Source of the DNA: Flavobacteriales bacterium
GTDB taxonomy: Bacteria > Bacteroidota > Bacteroidia > Flavobacteriales_D > Sanyastnellaceae
Reading direction: 5' to 3'
NCBI GenBank assembly: GCA_002863125.1
Contig: PKEB01000004.1
Coordinates: 1-64,000 of the forward strand
DNA length: 64,000 nucleotides
Program-made: the position numbers and the translations under genes
The notes under the pieces: model-generated
The model's database searches: none
What the model saw: only the letters and a program-made list of their open reading frames with translations
Told to the model about the DNA's origin: nothing
Part shown: in pieces, positions 1 through 8,181 of the stretch
How the letters are laid out: each line of letters starts with the position of its first letter
Position numbering within the stretch: position 1 is the stretch's first letter

Positions 1-1
1 T

Positions 2-3000
2 GTCACGGCAGGAAGCACCTGGCAGGTAACGGGTCCGCTCGATTACTCGTTCGGTAACTACAAAATCCAGCCACGCTCTGAAGCAGACGCTTTGTTGTAC
101 GGTTGCACCAGTGCGGATGCTTCGAACTACAACGCGGATGCTACACAAGACGACGGGTCTTGTGAGTACTTGTCCGGTTGCATGGATCCCGGTGCGATGA
201 ACTTCGATCCGGATGCTACACAAGACGACGGTTCCTGTGACTATGTGACTTATGGTTGCACTGATGCAGGAGCTTGCAATTACGATCCCGCTGCGACACA
301 GCAGCTTGTTTTAGACGGAGCATTGTTCTTTACTTGGACATCGTCCGGTATACCTTGGTCGTCCAGAGAAGAGATTGAGTGGAGCATTAGTAATGCATCT
401 GACGACATTTTGTTTTCTGGTTCTTGGGAAGATGCGGTAGGATCGAATGTGGTTTTGCCTGCAGGCGAATACAACTTCAATGGTTTTGACAGCGAAGGTG
501 ACGGTTGGAATGGTCACGGCTTGACCATCACCGATGACGTTTCCGGCAATGAAACGGATTTTACCTTGTTAGAAGGCTCGAGCGGCAGCATTTCGGTTTC
601 AGTTACAGGCGCTTCATCGTGTATTTATCCTGCGAATGAATTTGTTGATTGCGAGGGCGACGCTTTCTGCGATGAAGTCTTCTATGAGTTCAACATTGAG
701 GATTCTTATGGTGACGGTATTTGCTGTGGCGGAGGATACACCATTTCATCCGACGGTGAAGTACTTTTCACCGGCGATGATTTCGGATCTAGTGCTAACC
801 ACGTGTTCTGTCTTCCACCGGAGGCTTGTGTTTTGGTATCTTTCGTTACGGATCCATATCCTGAAGAGATATCGTGGAGTTTGACTGCGGATAGCGCCCC
901 AGTGCTTGGTGAGGGTCTCGACGGCTCAACGGCAACATATAATACTGGCGGATGTGTTGGCGGATGTACTGATCCAACAGCGTGTAATTACGATGATGGT
1001 TCAGCCGCTGATTATGACGATGGTTCATGTGACTTGCCAGCTGTGGGTTACGATTGCGAGGGCAACGCTCTCTGCAATGAAGTCCTCTATGAGTTCAACA
1101 TTGATGATTCTTATGGTGACGGTATTTTATGTGAAGACGGAGGAGGATACACCATTTTATCCGACGGTGACGTACTTTTCACGGGCTGTGATTTCGGATT
1201 TAGCGCTAACCACGTGTTCTGTCTTCCACCGGATGCTTGTGTTCAGGTATCTTTCGTTACGGATCCATATCCTGATGAGATATCGTGGAGTTTGACAGCG
1301 GATGGCGCCCTAGTGCTTGGTGAGGGTCTTGACGGCTCAACGGCAACATATAATACTGGTGGATGTGTTGGCGGATGTACTGATCCAACAGCGTGTAATT
1401 ACGATGATGGTTCAGCCGCTGATTATGACGATGGTTCATGTGAAGGAATTGCTGAGGGCGAATGTGATTGTGAGGGCAATGTCCTTGATGCGTTGGATGA
1501 GTGCGGTGGCAGTTGTATTGAAGACAGCGATTCTGATGGAATCTGTGATGATGTTGACCTGTGCATTGATACCACGGCGTGCAACTACGATGCGAATCCA
1601 ACGGAGGCTTGTGCTATGAATGACGCTTGCGGTGTTTGCGGCGGTTCAGGTGTGGACGTCGACAGCGATGGCATTTGTGACGATGAGGATAACTGCACGG
1701 ATACCAATGCCTGCAATTATGAGGGGGGATGGTTTTTCTTCTTCTTTAATAACGCATCTTGTGAATACGCCGACACAGGCTACGATTGCGACGGCAACTG
1801 CTTGAATGACACGGACGACGACGGCGTATGTGACGAGTTTGAAATCGCTGGTTGCCAAGACACTACGGCGTGCAACTTCAATGCGGATGCGACGGACGAT
1901 GACGGTTCTTGCACTTACGCTGAAGCGGGCTACGACTGCGAAGGCAACTGCTTGAATGACGCGGACGACGACGGCGTATGCGACGAGTTTGAGATCGCGG
2001 GTTGCCAAGACACTACGGCGTGCAACTTCAATGCGGATGCGACGGACGATGACGGTTCTTGCACTTACGCTGAAGCGGGCTACGACTGCGACGGCAACTG
2101 CTTGAATGACGCGGACGACGACGGCGTATGCGACGAGTTTGAGATCGCTGGTTGCCAAGACACTACGGCGTGCAACTTCAATGCGGATGCGACGGACGAT
2201 GACGGTTCTTGCACTTACGCTGAAGCGGGCTACGACTGTGATGGCAACTGCTTGAATGACGCGGACGACGATGGTGTATGCGACGAGTTTGAGATCGCTG
2301 GTTGCCAAGACACTACGGCGTGCAACTTCAATGCGGGTGCGACGGACGATGACGGTTCTTGCACTTACGCTGAAGCGGGCTACGACTGCAACGGCAACTG
2401 CTTGAATGACGCGGACGACGACGGTGTATGCGACGAGTTTGAGATCGCTGGTTGCCAAGACACTACGGCGTGCAACTTCAATGCGGATGCGACAGACGAT
2501 GACGGTTCTTGCACTTACGCTGAAGCGGGCTACGACTGCGACGGCAACTGCTTGAATGACATGGACGACGACGGCATTTGTGACGATGAGGATAACTGCT
2601 CGGATATCAATGCCTGTAATTACGAGGCATGGTTTATCGTCTCCTTTGTGATTAATGAATCTTGTGAATATCCCGAAGCAGGCTACGACTGCGACGGCAA
2701 CTGCTTGAATGACGAAGACGACGACGGCGTATGTGACGAGTTTGAGATCGCGGGTTGCCAAGACACTACGGCGTGCAACTTCAGTGCGGATGCGACGGAT
2801 GATGACGGTTCTTGCACGTACGCCGCCGAAGCAGGCTACGACTGCGACGGCAACTGCTTGAATGACGCGGACGACGACGGCGTATGCGACGAGTTTGAGA
2901 TCACTGGTTGCCAAGACACTACGGCGTGCAACTTCAATGCGGATGCGACGGACGATGACGGTTCTTGCACTTACGCTGAAGCGGGCTACGACTGCGACGG

Positions 3001-4069
3001 CAACTGCCTGAATGACGCGGACGACGACGGCGTATGCGACGAGTTTGAGATCGCTGGTTGCCAAGACACTACGGCGTGCAACTTCAATGCGGATGCGACG
3101 GACGATGATGGCAGTTGTGCTGAATTGGACGAGTGTGGTGTTTGCGGTGGTAGCGGCATTCCTGAAGGCAACTGCGACTGCGTCGGCAACCAATACGATG
3201 CGTGCGGTATTTGCGCTGGCAGCGGCACGGACGTTGACAGCGATGGCATCTGCGACGACACCGACAACTGCACGGATACGAGTGCCTGCAACTTCGACGA
3301 TACTGGAAACGAAGTCTGCTCTTATCCCACGACGTATTATCAGGATGCAGACGGTGATGGTTTGGGCAATGCGTCCTCAACTTATAATTTGTGTTCGGAT
3401 ACACCGCCATCCGGTTACGTAGAGGACAGCACGGACAATTGCGATAATCTTTTGGCTGACAATTACAATGATGGAGGTAACCCCGAGTGCATCTTTGCCA
3501 GTGGGGCGGACTATGCAGCGCTGGATTCACTGTTGTTCTGTGACGGTGAAACCGTCACGCTCAATCTGAATACCCTGCACGATGGCAGTGGAACCGGCAC
3601 ATGGAGCTATTCATTGAACAACGCACTTGATGCGTTCGCATCGGCGGTAATTAACGGTAACATTCTAACGATTTATGGCATGGCCAGCGGGACAGGGCGT
3701 GACACTTTGAGCATATCAGGTGCAGGCAACTCGGAAATGGCTGACTTGAGCGTCATCATTCAAGAGTCAACTTACCCAACCGTTGCAGGGCAATATCTGG
3801 TATTGCCGAGCAATCCGGCATCGTTGGACGGGGGGGTGCAGTTTACGTTCGAAGGCCACTATGATGCTCCTGTATCGGTTCACTTCTTGCACCATCCGAC
3901 CAATACCACAGACTCGGATGGCAGCTTGATTTTGCGAAGTGATGTGTACTGGATCAGTGCGTTTACCAATGATAAAGGGTGCACAAATCCGGCGCCAGCA
4001 ACCTCTGCATCGCCAGCAGAGTCAGGCAACGCCAAAGGACTGGCCATACCGTATGTGTTGGAAGATTAA
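2..4069 (+). CDS. Giant secreted Cys/Asp-rich repeat protein, 5'-truncated by the window edge
   Basis: The reading frame is open from base 2 with no stop, so the true start lies upstream. At least 1,355 residues are visible. The visible part begins with three CTDxxACNYD-type modules, then a C2- or CUB-like beta-rich stretch. Two ~135-residue paralogous domains follow (YEFNIxDSYGDGI...), then a tandem array of 50-residue Cys/Asp units (YDCDGNCLNDADDDGVCDEF... and CQDTTACNFNADATDDDGSC). The last ~180 residues are beta-rich, and I do not recognise a T9SS domain at the very end (...GLAIPYVLED). Asp-rich DxDxDG stretches resemble thrombospondin type-3 calcium loops. An extracellular calcium-stabilised adhesin or stalk is inferred. 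No catalytic motif is visible. A strong terminator follows the stop. Confidence 0.85.
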   Translation, partial: VTAGSTWQVTGPLDYSFGNYKIQPRSEADALLYGCTSADASNYNADATQDDGSCEYLSGCMDPGAMNFDPDATQDDGSCDYVTYGCTDAGACNYDPAATQQLVLDGALFFTWTSSGIPWSSREEIEWSISNASDDILFSGSWEDAVGSNVVLPAGEYNFNGFDSEGDGWNGHGLTITDDVSGNETDFTLLEGSSGSISVSVTGASSCIYPANEFVDCEGDAFCDEVFYEFNIEDSYGDGICCGGGYTISSDGEVLFTGDDFGSSANHVFCLPPEACVLVSFVTDPYPEEISWSLTADSAPVLGEGLDGSTATYNTGGCVGGCTDPTACNYDDGSAADYDDGSCDLPAVGYDCEGNALCNEVLYEFNIDDSYGDGILCEDGGGYTILSDGDVLFTGCDFGFSANHVFCLPPDACVQVSFVTDPYPDEISWSLTADGALVLGEGLDGSTATYNTGGCVGGCTDPTACNYDDGSAADYDDGSCEGIAEGECDCEGNVLDALDECGGSCIEDSDSDGICDDVDLCIDTTACNYDANPTEACAMNDACGVCGGSGVDVDSDGICDDEDNCTDTNACNYEGGWFFFFFNNASCEYADTGYDCDGNCLNDTDDDGVCDEFEIAGCQDTTACNFNADATDDDGSCTYAEAGYDCEGNCLNDADDDGVCDEFEIAGCQDTTACNFNADATDDDGSCTYAEAGYDCDGNCLNDADDDGVCDEFEIAGCQDTTACNFNADATDDDGSCTYAEAGYDCDGNCLNDADDDGVCDEFEIAGCQDTTACNFNAGATDDDGSCTYAEAGYDCNGNCLNDADDDGVCDEFEIAGCQDTTACNFNADATDDDGSCTYAEAGYDCDGNCLNDMDDDGICDDEDNCSDINACNYEAWFIVSFVINESCEYPEAGYDCDGNCLNDEDDDGVCDEFEIAGCQDTTACNFSADATDDDGSCTYAAEAGYDCDGNCLNDADDDGVCDEFEITGCQDTTACNFNADATDDDGSCTYAEAGYDCDGNCLNDADDDGVCDEFEIAGCQDTTACNFNADATDDDGSCAELDECGVCGGSGIPEGNCDCVGNQYDACGICAGSGTDVDSDGICDDTDNCTDTSACNFDDTGNEVCSYPTTYYQDADGDGLGNASSTYNLCSDTPPSGYVEDSTDNCDNLLADNYNDGGNPECIFASGADYAALDSLLFCDGETVTLNLNTLHDGSGTGTWSYSLNNALDAFASAVINGNILTIYGMASGTGRDTLSISGAGNSEMADLSVIIQESTYPTVAGQYLVLPSNPASLDGGVQFTFEGHYDAPVSVHFLHHPTNTTDSDGSLILRSDVYWISAFTNDKGCTNPAPATSASPAESGNAKGLAIPYVLED
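647..1443 (+). repeat. Two ~405-bp direct repeats inside the giant repeat protein
   Basis: The segment beginning GATTGCGAGGGC at 647 recurs at 1052 with high DNA identity. Each copy encodes a YEFNI-x-DSYGDG domain followed by a CTDPTACNYDDGS module. The second copy carries extra residues around its GDGILCEDGGG stretch and several substitutions, so the copies are diverging after duplication. Confidence 0.85.
1777..3126 (+). repeat. Tandem array of about nine 150-bp (50-residue) coding repeats
   Basis: The string CTTGAATGAC recurs at 1801, 1951, 2101, 2251, 2401 and 2551, an exact 150-bp period, then at about 2704, 2857 and 3007 with small offsets. Units are nearly identical in DNA, including silent positions, which indicates recent amplification or gene conversion. 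Each encodes a YDCDGNCLND-type loop and a CQDTTACNFNADATDDDGSC module. Confidence 0.93.
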
Positions 4070-4074
4070 TTTGA

Positions 4075-4104
4075 AACGAGGGAGGCACAGCCCTCCCTCG
4101 TTCT
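4075..4104 (+). terminator. Rho-independent terminator after the giant repeat protein
   Basis: AACGAGGGAGG (4075-4085) pairs perfectly with CCTCCCTCGTT (4092-4102) around a 6-base loop, a few bases after the stop codon. The T-tract is short and interrupted. Confidence 0.75.
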
Positions 4105-4190
4105 TCCATTGACAAAAAGGAGAGGCCGACGCCTTTGGTCTGAAGTGTTATTTTACGGATATGCGGGTCACGACGTGAACTTAACGCGCC

Positions 4191-4790
4191 TCAACCGTGC
4201 ATCGTCTCTTTTTTTCCGTAATTCTGGATGACCTCCGCTTCGTGATCGAGGAATTGCTGCCAGCGCTCATCGACGTTGACGTTGCCGCCGTACTTGCGGG
4301 CGAAGGCGATGAAAGTGGTGTAGTGACCTGCTTCGGAAATCATCAATTCGCGGTAGAATTCCGCCAAGGCTGCATCCTCGATTTTTTCGGAAAGCATGCG
4401 AAACCGTTCACACGAACGGGCTTCAATCATCGCGGCGAATAGCAGGCGATCAACGAGCTGCTGTTCCCGGGAGCCCCCGCGTTTGATGAATTTAGCCAAA
4501 TCTGCGACGTAGTCGTCCTTGCGCTCGTAGCCCAATGTGAACCCCCGCTCTTTGATGCGCTCGACAACCATGCCGAAATGCTCCATCTCTTCCTGGGCAA
4601 TCTCGGTGAGCGCCTCGACGAGGTCGGTCAATTCCGGGTAGCGCACGATGGTGCTGATGGCATTGGATGCGGCTTTCTGCTCGCACCAAGCGTGGTCCGT
4701 CAGGATTTCGGAAATGTTGGACTCTACCAATTTGACCCAGCGCGGGTCGGTGGGCAATCGGAGGCCGAGCATGGGAGATTCTGCGCTCAT
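4191..4790 (-). CDS. miaE: tRNA-(ms2io6A)-hydroxylase (MiaE)
   Basis: This 199-residue protein matches the MiaE family, a non-haem diiron monooxygenase that hydroxylates the isopentenyl group of ms2i6A37 in tRNAs reading codons that start with U. A ferritin-like four-helix bundle is visible with candidate iron ligands Glu37, Glu68-x-x-His71, Glu123 and Glu153-x-x-His156. The length is normal. The start was chosen at 4790 because ATG overlaps the stop of the upstream methyltransferase gene as ATGA, which suggests translational coupling. An in-frame extension further upstream lies inside that methyltransferase and has no family similarity. Confidence 0.92.
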   Translation of the reverse strand: MSAESPMLGLRLPTDPRWVKLVESNISEILTDHAWCEQKAASNAISTIVRYPELTDLVEALTEIAQEEMEHFGMVVERIKERGFTLGYERKDDYVADLAKFIKRGGSREQQLVDRLLFAAMIEARSCERFRMLSEKIEDAALAEFYRELMISEAGHYTTFIAFARKYGGNVNVDERWQQFLDHEAEVIQNYGKKETMHG

Positions 4791-5656
4791 GGTTGGGAGG
4801 TGATTCGGATGAGGCTGCCTGTGGGAATCCAGTGGCCGTCCTTGCCGCGCAGGCACAATTCGCCCGCTTCGAATTGGGCGGAAGGCAAGATGCGCTCCCA
4901 CACAGTTTCCAAGGCGCTGGGGGCAATACCGCTGTACGTATTCATAACGATGAATCCGCCGGGTTCCAGCAGGTCCGCGACGGTAGCACACAGGTTGAGC
5001 AGGTTGTCTTCAAGGCGCCACTTCTGCCCTTTGGGACCGAGGCCCCAGGTCGGGGGATCGAGCACAATGCCTTTGTAGGTGTTGCCGCGGCGCTGTTCGC
5101 GTTGGGCAAATTTGAGGGCGTCTTCCACCACCCAACGGATGCCGTCGAGGCCACTCAATTCCATGTTAATGCGGGTCCAATCCACCACCTGTCGGATGGC
5201 ATCCACGTGGGTCACCTCAGCGCCCACAGACCGGGCTGCAATCGATGCGCCACCTGTGTAGGCGAAGAGGTTGAGGAATTTGTCACCGGGCTGCAGGTGT
5301 TCAGCGATGTACTCCCAATTGGCCGCTTGTTCGGGGAAAATGCCGACGTGCTTGAACCGGGTCATTTCGAGGTGGAAGCGCAGCTGCAACCGCGGCGACC
5401 GGTAATTGAGGTTCCAACCCTCCGGCACGGAGTCCAACGGCACCCAGTTGCCCTTGGTGCGGCCGGTGGGTTCAAACCGGGCATGGGCTTCGTCCCACGC
5501 ATCGGTACCCAGGCGCCGAGACCACACGGCAGCGGGGTCGGGCCGGTCGAGGATGAGGTCGCCGAACCGTTCGAGCCGGGCCCCGTCGCCGGAGTCGATG
5601 ACCGTGTATTCGCCCCAATGCTCGGGCGCCCATCGTTGATAACTGCGTGTAGACAT
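4787..5656 (-). CDS. Class I SAM-dependent methyltransferase, RlmI/RlmK-like
   Basis: This is a 289-residue Rossmann-fold methyltransferase of the family that methylates 23S rRNA cytosine or guanine. The SAM-binding motif I region reads NLFAYTGGASIAA, an acidic motif II follows (THVDA), and the catalytic motif IV is DPPTWG. It lacks the full N-terminal PUA domain of E. coli RlmI, so the exact target is uncertain. The ATG at 5656 was chosen because an upstream extension would run into the divergent rnr start region. It is followed by miaE with a 4-bp overlap, so both genes likely belong to one RNA-modification operon. Confidence 0.82.
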   Translation of the reverse strand: MSTRSYQRWAPEHWGEYTVIDSGDGARLERFGDLILDRPDPAAVWSRRLGTDAWDEAHARFEPTGRTKGNWVPLDSVPEGWNLNYRSPRLQLRFHLEMTRFKHVGIFPEQAANWEYIAEHLQPGDKFLNLFAYTGGASIAARSVGAEVTHVDAIRQVVDWTRINMELSGLDGIRWVVEDALKFAQREQRRGNTYKGIVLDPPTWGLGPKGQKWRLEDNLLNLCATVADLLEPGGFIVMNTYSGIAPSALETVWERILPSAQFEAGELCLRGKDGHWIPTGSLIRITSQP

Positions 5657-5706
5657 GCGGTTGTAAAGGTCGCAAATGCCCGGCGATTGGAAGCATCTTT
5701 GTGGCC

Positions 5707-7833
5707 ATGCCTCCACGGACCCCGCCCCGTCAGCTGCGAAAAGAGATCCTCGAGGTCTTCAAATGCCAGCCCAACAAGCCCCTCAACCACAAGCAAGTGG
5801 CGAGCACATTGGGCATTTTGAACCACGACACGCGGCGCAAAATCATGACAGTCCTCGAGGAAATGGGGCGCGTCGGCCGGTTGGAATCGCTCGGCCGTGG
5901 CAAGTTCATCCTGGCTGAAGTTCCGCGAAACGACCGCCCTGTGGGCACCATCCAAATCACGCGGCACGGCCGGGGGTTCGTGATGATGCCCGACGGCAAT
6001 GAAATCTCCATTCCGAAGGGGTACACCGGCACGGCGTTTTGGGGAGACACGGTCGAAGTGGATTGGGTCCGACGTGGCCGTCGCCACACGCCCCGGGTGG
6101 CCCGAATCGTCGAACGTGCCCGCCAACAATACGTCGTCGTCATTGAACTCGTCCGGGACTATGCGTTCGGCTACCCATCGGACCAACGCCTGCATGCCAA
6201 CTTTTTCATTGCCGCGCACAACCTCGGCGGCGCTGAGGACGGCCAGAAGGTCATCATCGAAATGCTGAGCTGGGACGACCCTTCCGACGCACCGGCTGCT
6301 CGGGTCGTCGAAGTGCTTGGCCGCCCCGGCGACCACGAAGTGGAGATGCACGCCATCCTTGCTGAGTACGGATTGCCATACGAGTTTCCCGACCACGTAT
6401 TGGCGGCTGCTGCGGCCATTCCGCGGGAAGTGCCGGCGGAGGAATTGGCCCGTCGCCGCGACTTCCGGGATGTGACGACGTTGACCATCGACCCGGTCGA
6501 TGCCAAGGATTTCGACGACGCCCTCTCGTTGAAGAAACTGCCCAACGGAAACTGGGAAGTGGGCGTGCACATTGCCGACGTCACCCATTACCTGCAGCCG
6601 GGAACGTTGCTGGACGAGGAGGCCCGCCAACGCGCCACGTCGGTCTACCTCGTGGACCGCACGATTCCCATGCTGCCCGAAGTGCTCTCCAATGACCTTT
6701 GCTCGTTGCGCCCCAACGAGGACCGGCTCGCATTCAGCGCCGTTTTCGAAATGGACGCACATGCCAACATTAAGAAGGAATGGTTTGGCCGCACGGTCAT
6801 CCACAGCGACCGCCGTTTTGCCTACCACGAGGCGCAGGAACGCATCGAAACCGGCAAGGGCGAATACGCTGAGGAGGTACAGACCCTAAAGGCACTGGCT
6901 GAAAAGCTGCGGGCTCGTCGCTTCAAGGCAGGTGGAATCGACTTCAATACGGAGGAGGTCAAGTTTGAATTGGACGATACCGGCAAGCCGTTGCGCGTGG
7001 TGATCAAGCGCATGCTTGAGGCCAACCGCCTGATCGAGGATTTCATGCTGTTGGCCAATGTGCGCGTGAGCCGGTATTTGGCCAAACCCCGCGGCGGAGA
7101 GGGCAAGCAGGAGGAGGCCACCCGTACGGCCGTTTACCGCATCCACGATCGTCCGGACCCGGAAAAGCTGCGGCAGCTGCGCACATTCGTGGCGAAGTTT
7201 GGCTTGGACATGCCCAAAATCAACCCGACCAACGCCGAGTCGGCGCTGCGCCATTTGCTCCAAGCCGCGGCCGGTACCAATGCCGAGAATGTCGTCAAAA
7301 CCATGGCCATCCGGTCCATGGCCAAAGCCGAATACAGCACCCAGAACATAGGTCACTACGGCTTGGCTTTTCCATTTTACACCCACTTCACCAGCCCCAT
7401 CCGCCGCTACCCGGACGTGTTGGTCCACCGCTTGTTGCAGCAGTACATCGACGGCCAAAAGTCTGCGAGCCCTGGCCCGCTCCAAGGCATCTGCCAACAC
7501 AGCTCCAACATGGAAAAGCGAGCTGCCGAAGCGGAACGCGCCTCCATCAAATACAAACAAGTTGAGTTCCTGATGACCCGCTTGGGAGAGACCTTCCACG
7601 GCATCATCAACGGCGTGGTGCCGAAGGGGATTTTCGTGGAGATCGAGGAGAATAAGTGCGAGGGGTTTGTGCCAAAAGACGGCCTCCCGGACGACTATTA
7701 CGTCTACGATGAAGATCGGCAAGCCATGATCGGTGCACGCCGCGGAGGGAATTATGCGATGGGGGAGCGCATTGTGGTACGTGTGGTGGCCGCGGATTTG
7801 GCGAAGCGGCAGTTGGAGTTTGATGTTCCTTAA
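5707..7833 (+). CDS. rnr: Ribonuclease R
   Basis: This 708-residue 3'-5' exoribonuclease degrades structured RNA. It begins with a winged-helix-like N-terminal region (KQVASTLGI), followed by cold-shock domains. The RNB catalytic domain carries the DPVDAKDFDD metal-binding motif at about 262-271 and HFTSPIRRYPD at about 560-570. A C-terminal S1 domain starts near 625. The lysine-rich tail of E. coli RNase R is absent, and the protein ends shortly after the S1 domain. A GTG two codons upstream (5701) is an alternative start. It is divergent from the methyltransferase gene across only about 50 bp, which must hold both promoters. Confidence 0.95.
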   Translation: MPPRTPPRQLRKEILEVFKCQPNKPLNHKQVASTLGILNHDTRRKIMTVLEEMGRVGRLESLGRGKFILAEVPRNDRPVGTIQITRHGRGFVMMPDGNEISIPKGYTGTAFWGDTVEVDWVRRGRRHTPRVARIVERARQQYVVVIELVRDYAFGYPSDQRLHANFFIAAHNLGGAEDGQKVIIEMLSWDDPSDAPAARVVEVLGRPGDHEVEMHAILAEYGLPYEFPDHVLAAAAAIPREVPAEELARRRDFRDVTTLTIDPVDAKDFDDALSLKKLPNGNWEVGVHIADVTHYLQPGTLLDEEARQRATSVYLVDRTIPMLPEVLSNDLCSLRPNEDRLAFSAVFEMDAHANIKKEWFGRTVIHSDRRFAYHEAQERIETGKGEYAEEVQTLKALAEKLRARRFKAGGIDFNTEEVKFELDDTGKPLRVVIKRMLEANRLIEDFMLLANVRVSRYLAKPRGGEGKQEEATRTAVYRIHDRPDPEKLRQLRTFVAKFGLDMPKINPTNAESALRHLLQAAAGTNAENVVKTMAIRSMAKAEYSTQNIGHYGLAFPFYTHFTSPIRRYPDVLVHRLLQQYIDGQKSASPGPLQGICQHSSNMEKRAAEAERASIKYKQVEFLMTRLGETFHGIINGVVPKGIFVEIEENKCEGFVPKDGLPDDYYVYDEDRQAMIGARRGGNYAMGERIVVRVVAADLAKRQLEFDVP

Positions 7834-7865
7834 GCTCCTTGAGAGGAGAAGAAGGCTGGCCCGTT

Positions 7866-7873
7866 TATCTTTG
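7866..7873 (+). promoter_or_regulatory. Bacteroidota -7 box (TATCTTTG) before tRNA-CAU
   Basis: TATCTTTG matches the phylum's TAnnTTTG -7 consensus and lies 13 bp upstream of the tRNA. A TTG at 7839-7841 could be the -33 element, although its spacing is a little long. Confidence 0.65.
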
Positions 7874-7885
7874 GTGCGGAAAAGC

Positions 7886-7959
7886 GCGCCCATAGCTCAG
7901 TTGGTTAGAGCAGTGGACTCATAATCCATTGGTCGTAGGTTCAAGTCCTACTGGGCGCA
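7886..7959 (+). tRNA. tRNA with CAU anticodon, probably tRNA-Ile2
   Basis: A 74-nt cloverleaf with a perfect acceptor stem (GCGCCCA/TGGGCGC). The anticodon loop CTCATAA gives CAU. The arm after the anticodon (GGTCGTAGGTTCAAGTCCTAC) resembles known bacterial Ile2 tRNAs whose C34 is modified to lysidine. Elongator tRNA-Met is the alternative. CCA is not encoded. Confidence 0.9.
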
Positions 7960-8011
7960 CTTTTTCCCACGCTCGGCGCTTGCCCAAGCGCAACAGAAGC
8001 TGCCAGGCGCT

Positions 8012-8083
8012 GGCCCCGTAGTTCAATGGATAGAATAGAAGTTTCCTAAACTTTAGATCCGAGTTCGATTCTCGGCGGGGCTA
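8012..8083 (+). tRNA. tRNA-Arg (CCU)
   Basis: A 72-nt cloverleaf. The acceptor GGCCCCG pairs with CGGGGCT (terminal G-U), the anticodon loop TTCCTAA gives CCU, and the T arm CCGAG/CTCGG is perfect. It lies about 50 bp after the CAU tRNA and may be co-transcribed with it. CCA is not encoded. Confidence 0.93.
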
Positions 8084-8122
8084 CATTGCGTTGGTTTTCA
8101 ACATGATGAATGGGTTAATCGT

Positions 8123-8140
8123 ATCACAATCGTTTGTGAT
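8123..8140 (+). promoter_or_regulatory. Perfect 18-bp palindrome upstream of the fasciclin gene
   Basis: ATCACAA-TCGT-TTGTGAT has perfect 7-bp arms and sits about 42 bp before the fasciclin ATG. Its geometry is that of an operator for a dimeric helix-turn-helix regulator. The second arm region also pairs partly with ACGATTG at 8148-8154. Confidence 0.45.
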
Positions 8141-8181
8141 TATCATCACGATTGCACATTTTTACCGGAAATCCTTCATCC

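Noticed and set aside
1720-1760. Frameshift explaining the hydrophobic insert
   Set aside because: The frame resumes correctly after the insert, and a second independent unit carries a similar insert, so a simple indel does not explain it.
1777-3126. CRISPR-like periodic repeats
   Set aside because: The 150-bp units are in-frame protein repeats without unique spacers.
1646-3193. A 515-residue open frame on the minus strand
   Set aside because: It is the antisense shadow of the 150-bp coding repeats, with a low-complexity Ala/Val/Arg product and no family similarity.
4191-4991. Longer N-terminus for MiaE
   Set aside because: The extra residues lie within the methyltransferase gene and have no family similarity; the ATGA overlap marks the start.
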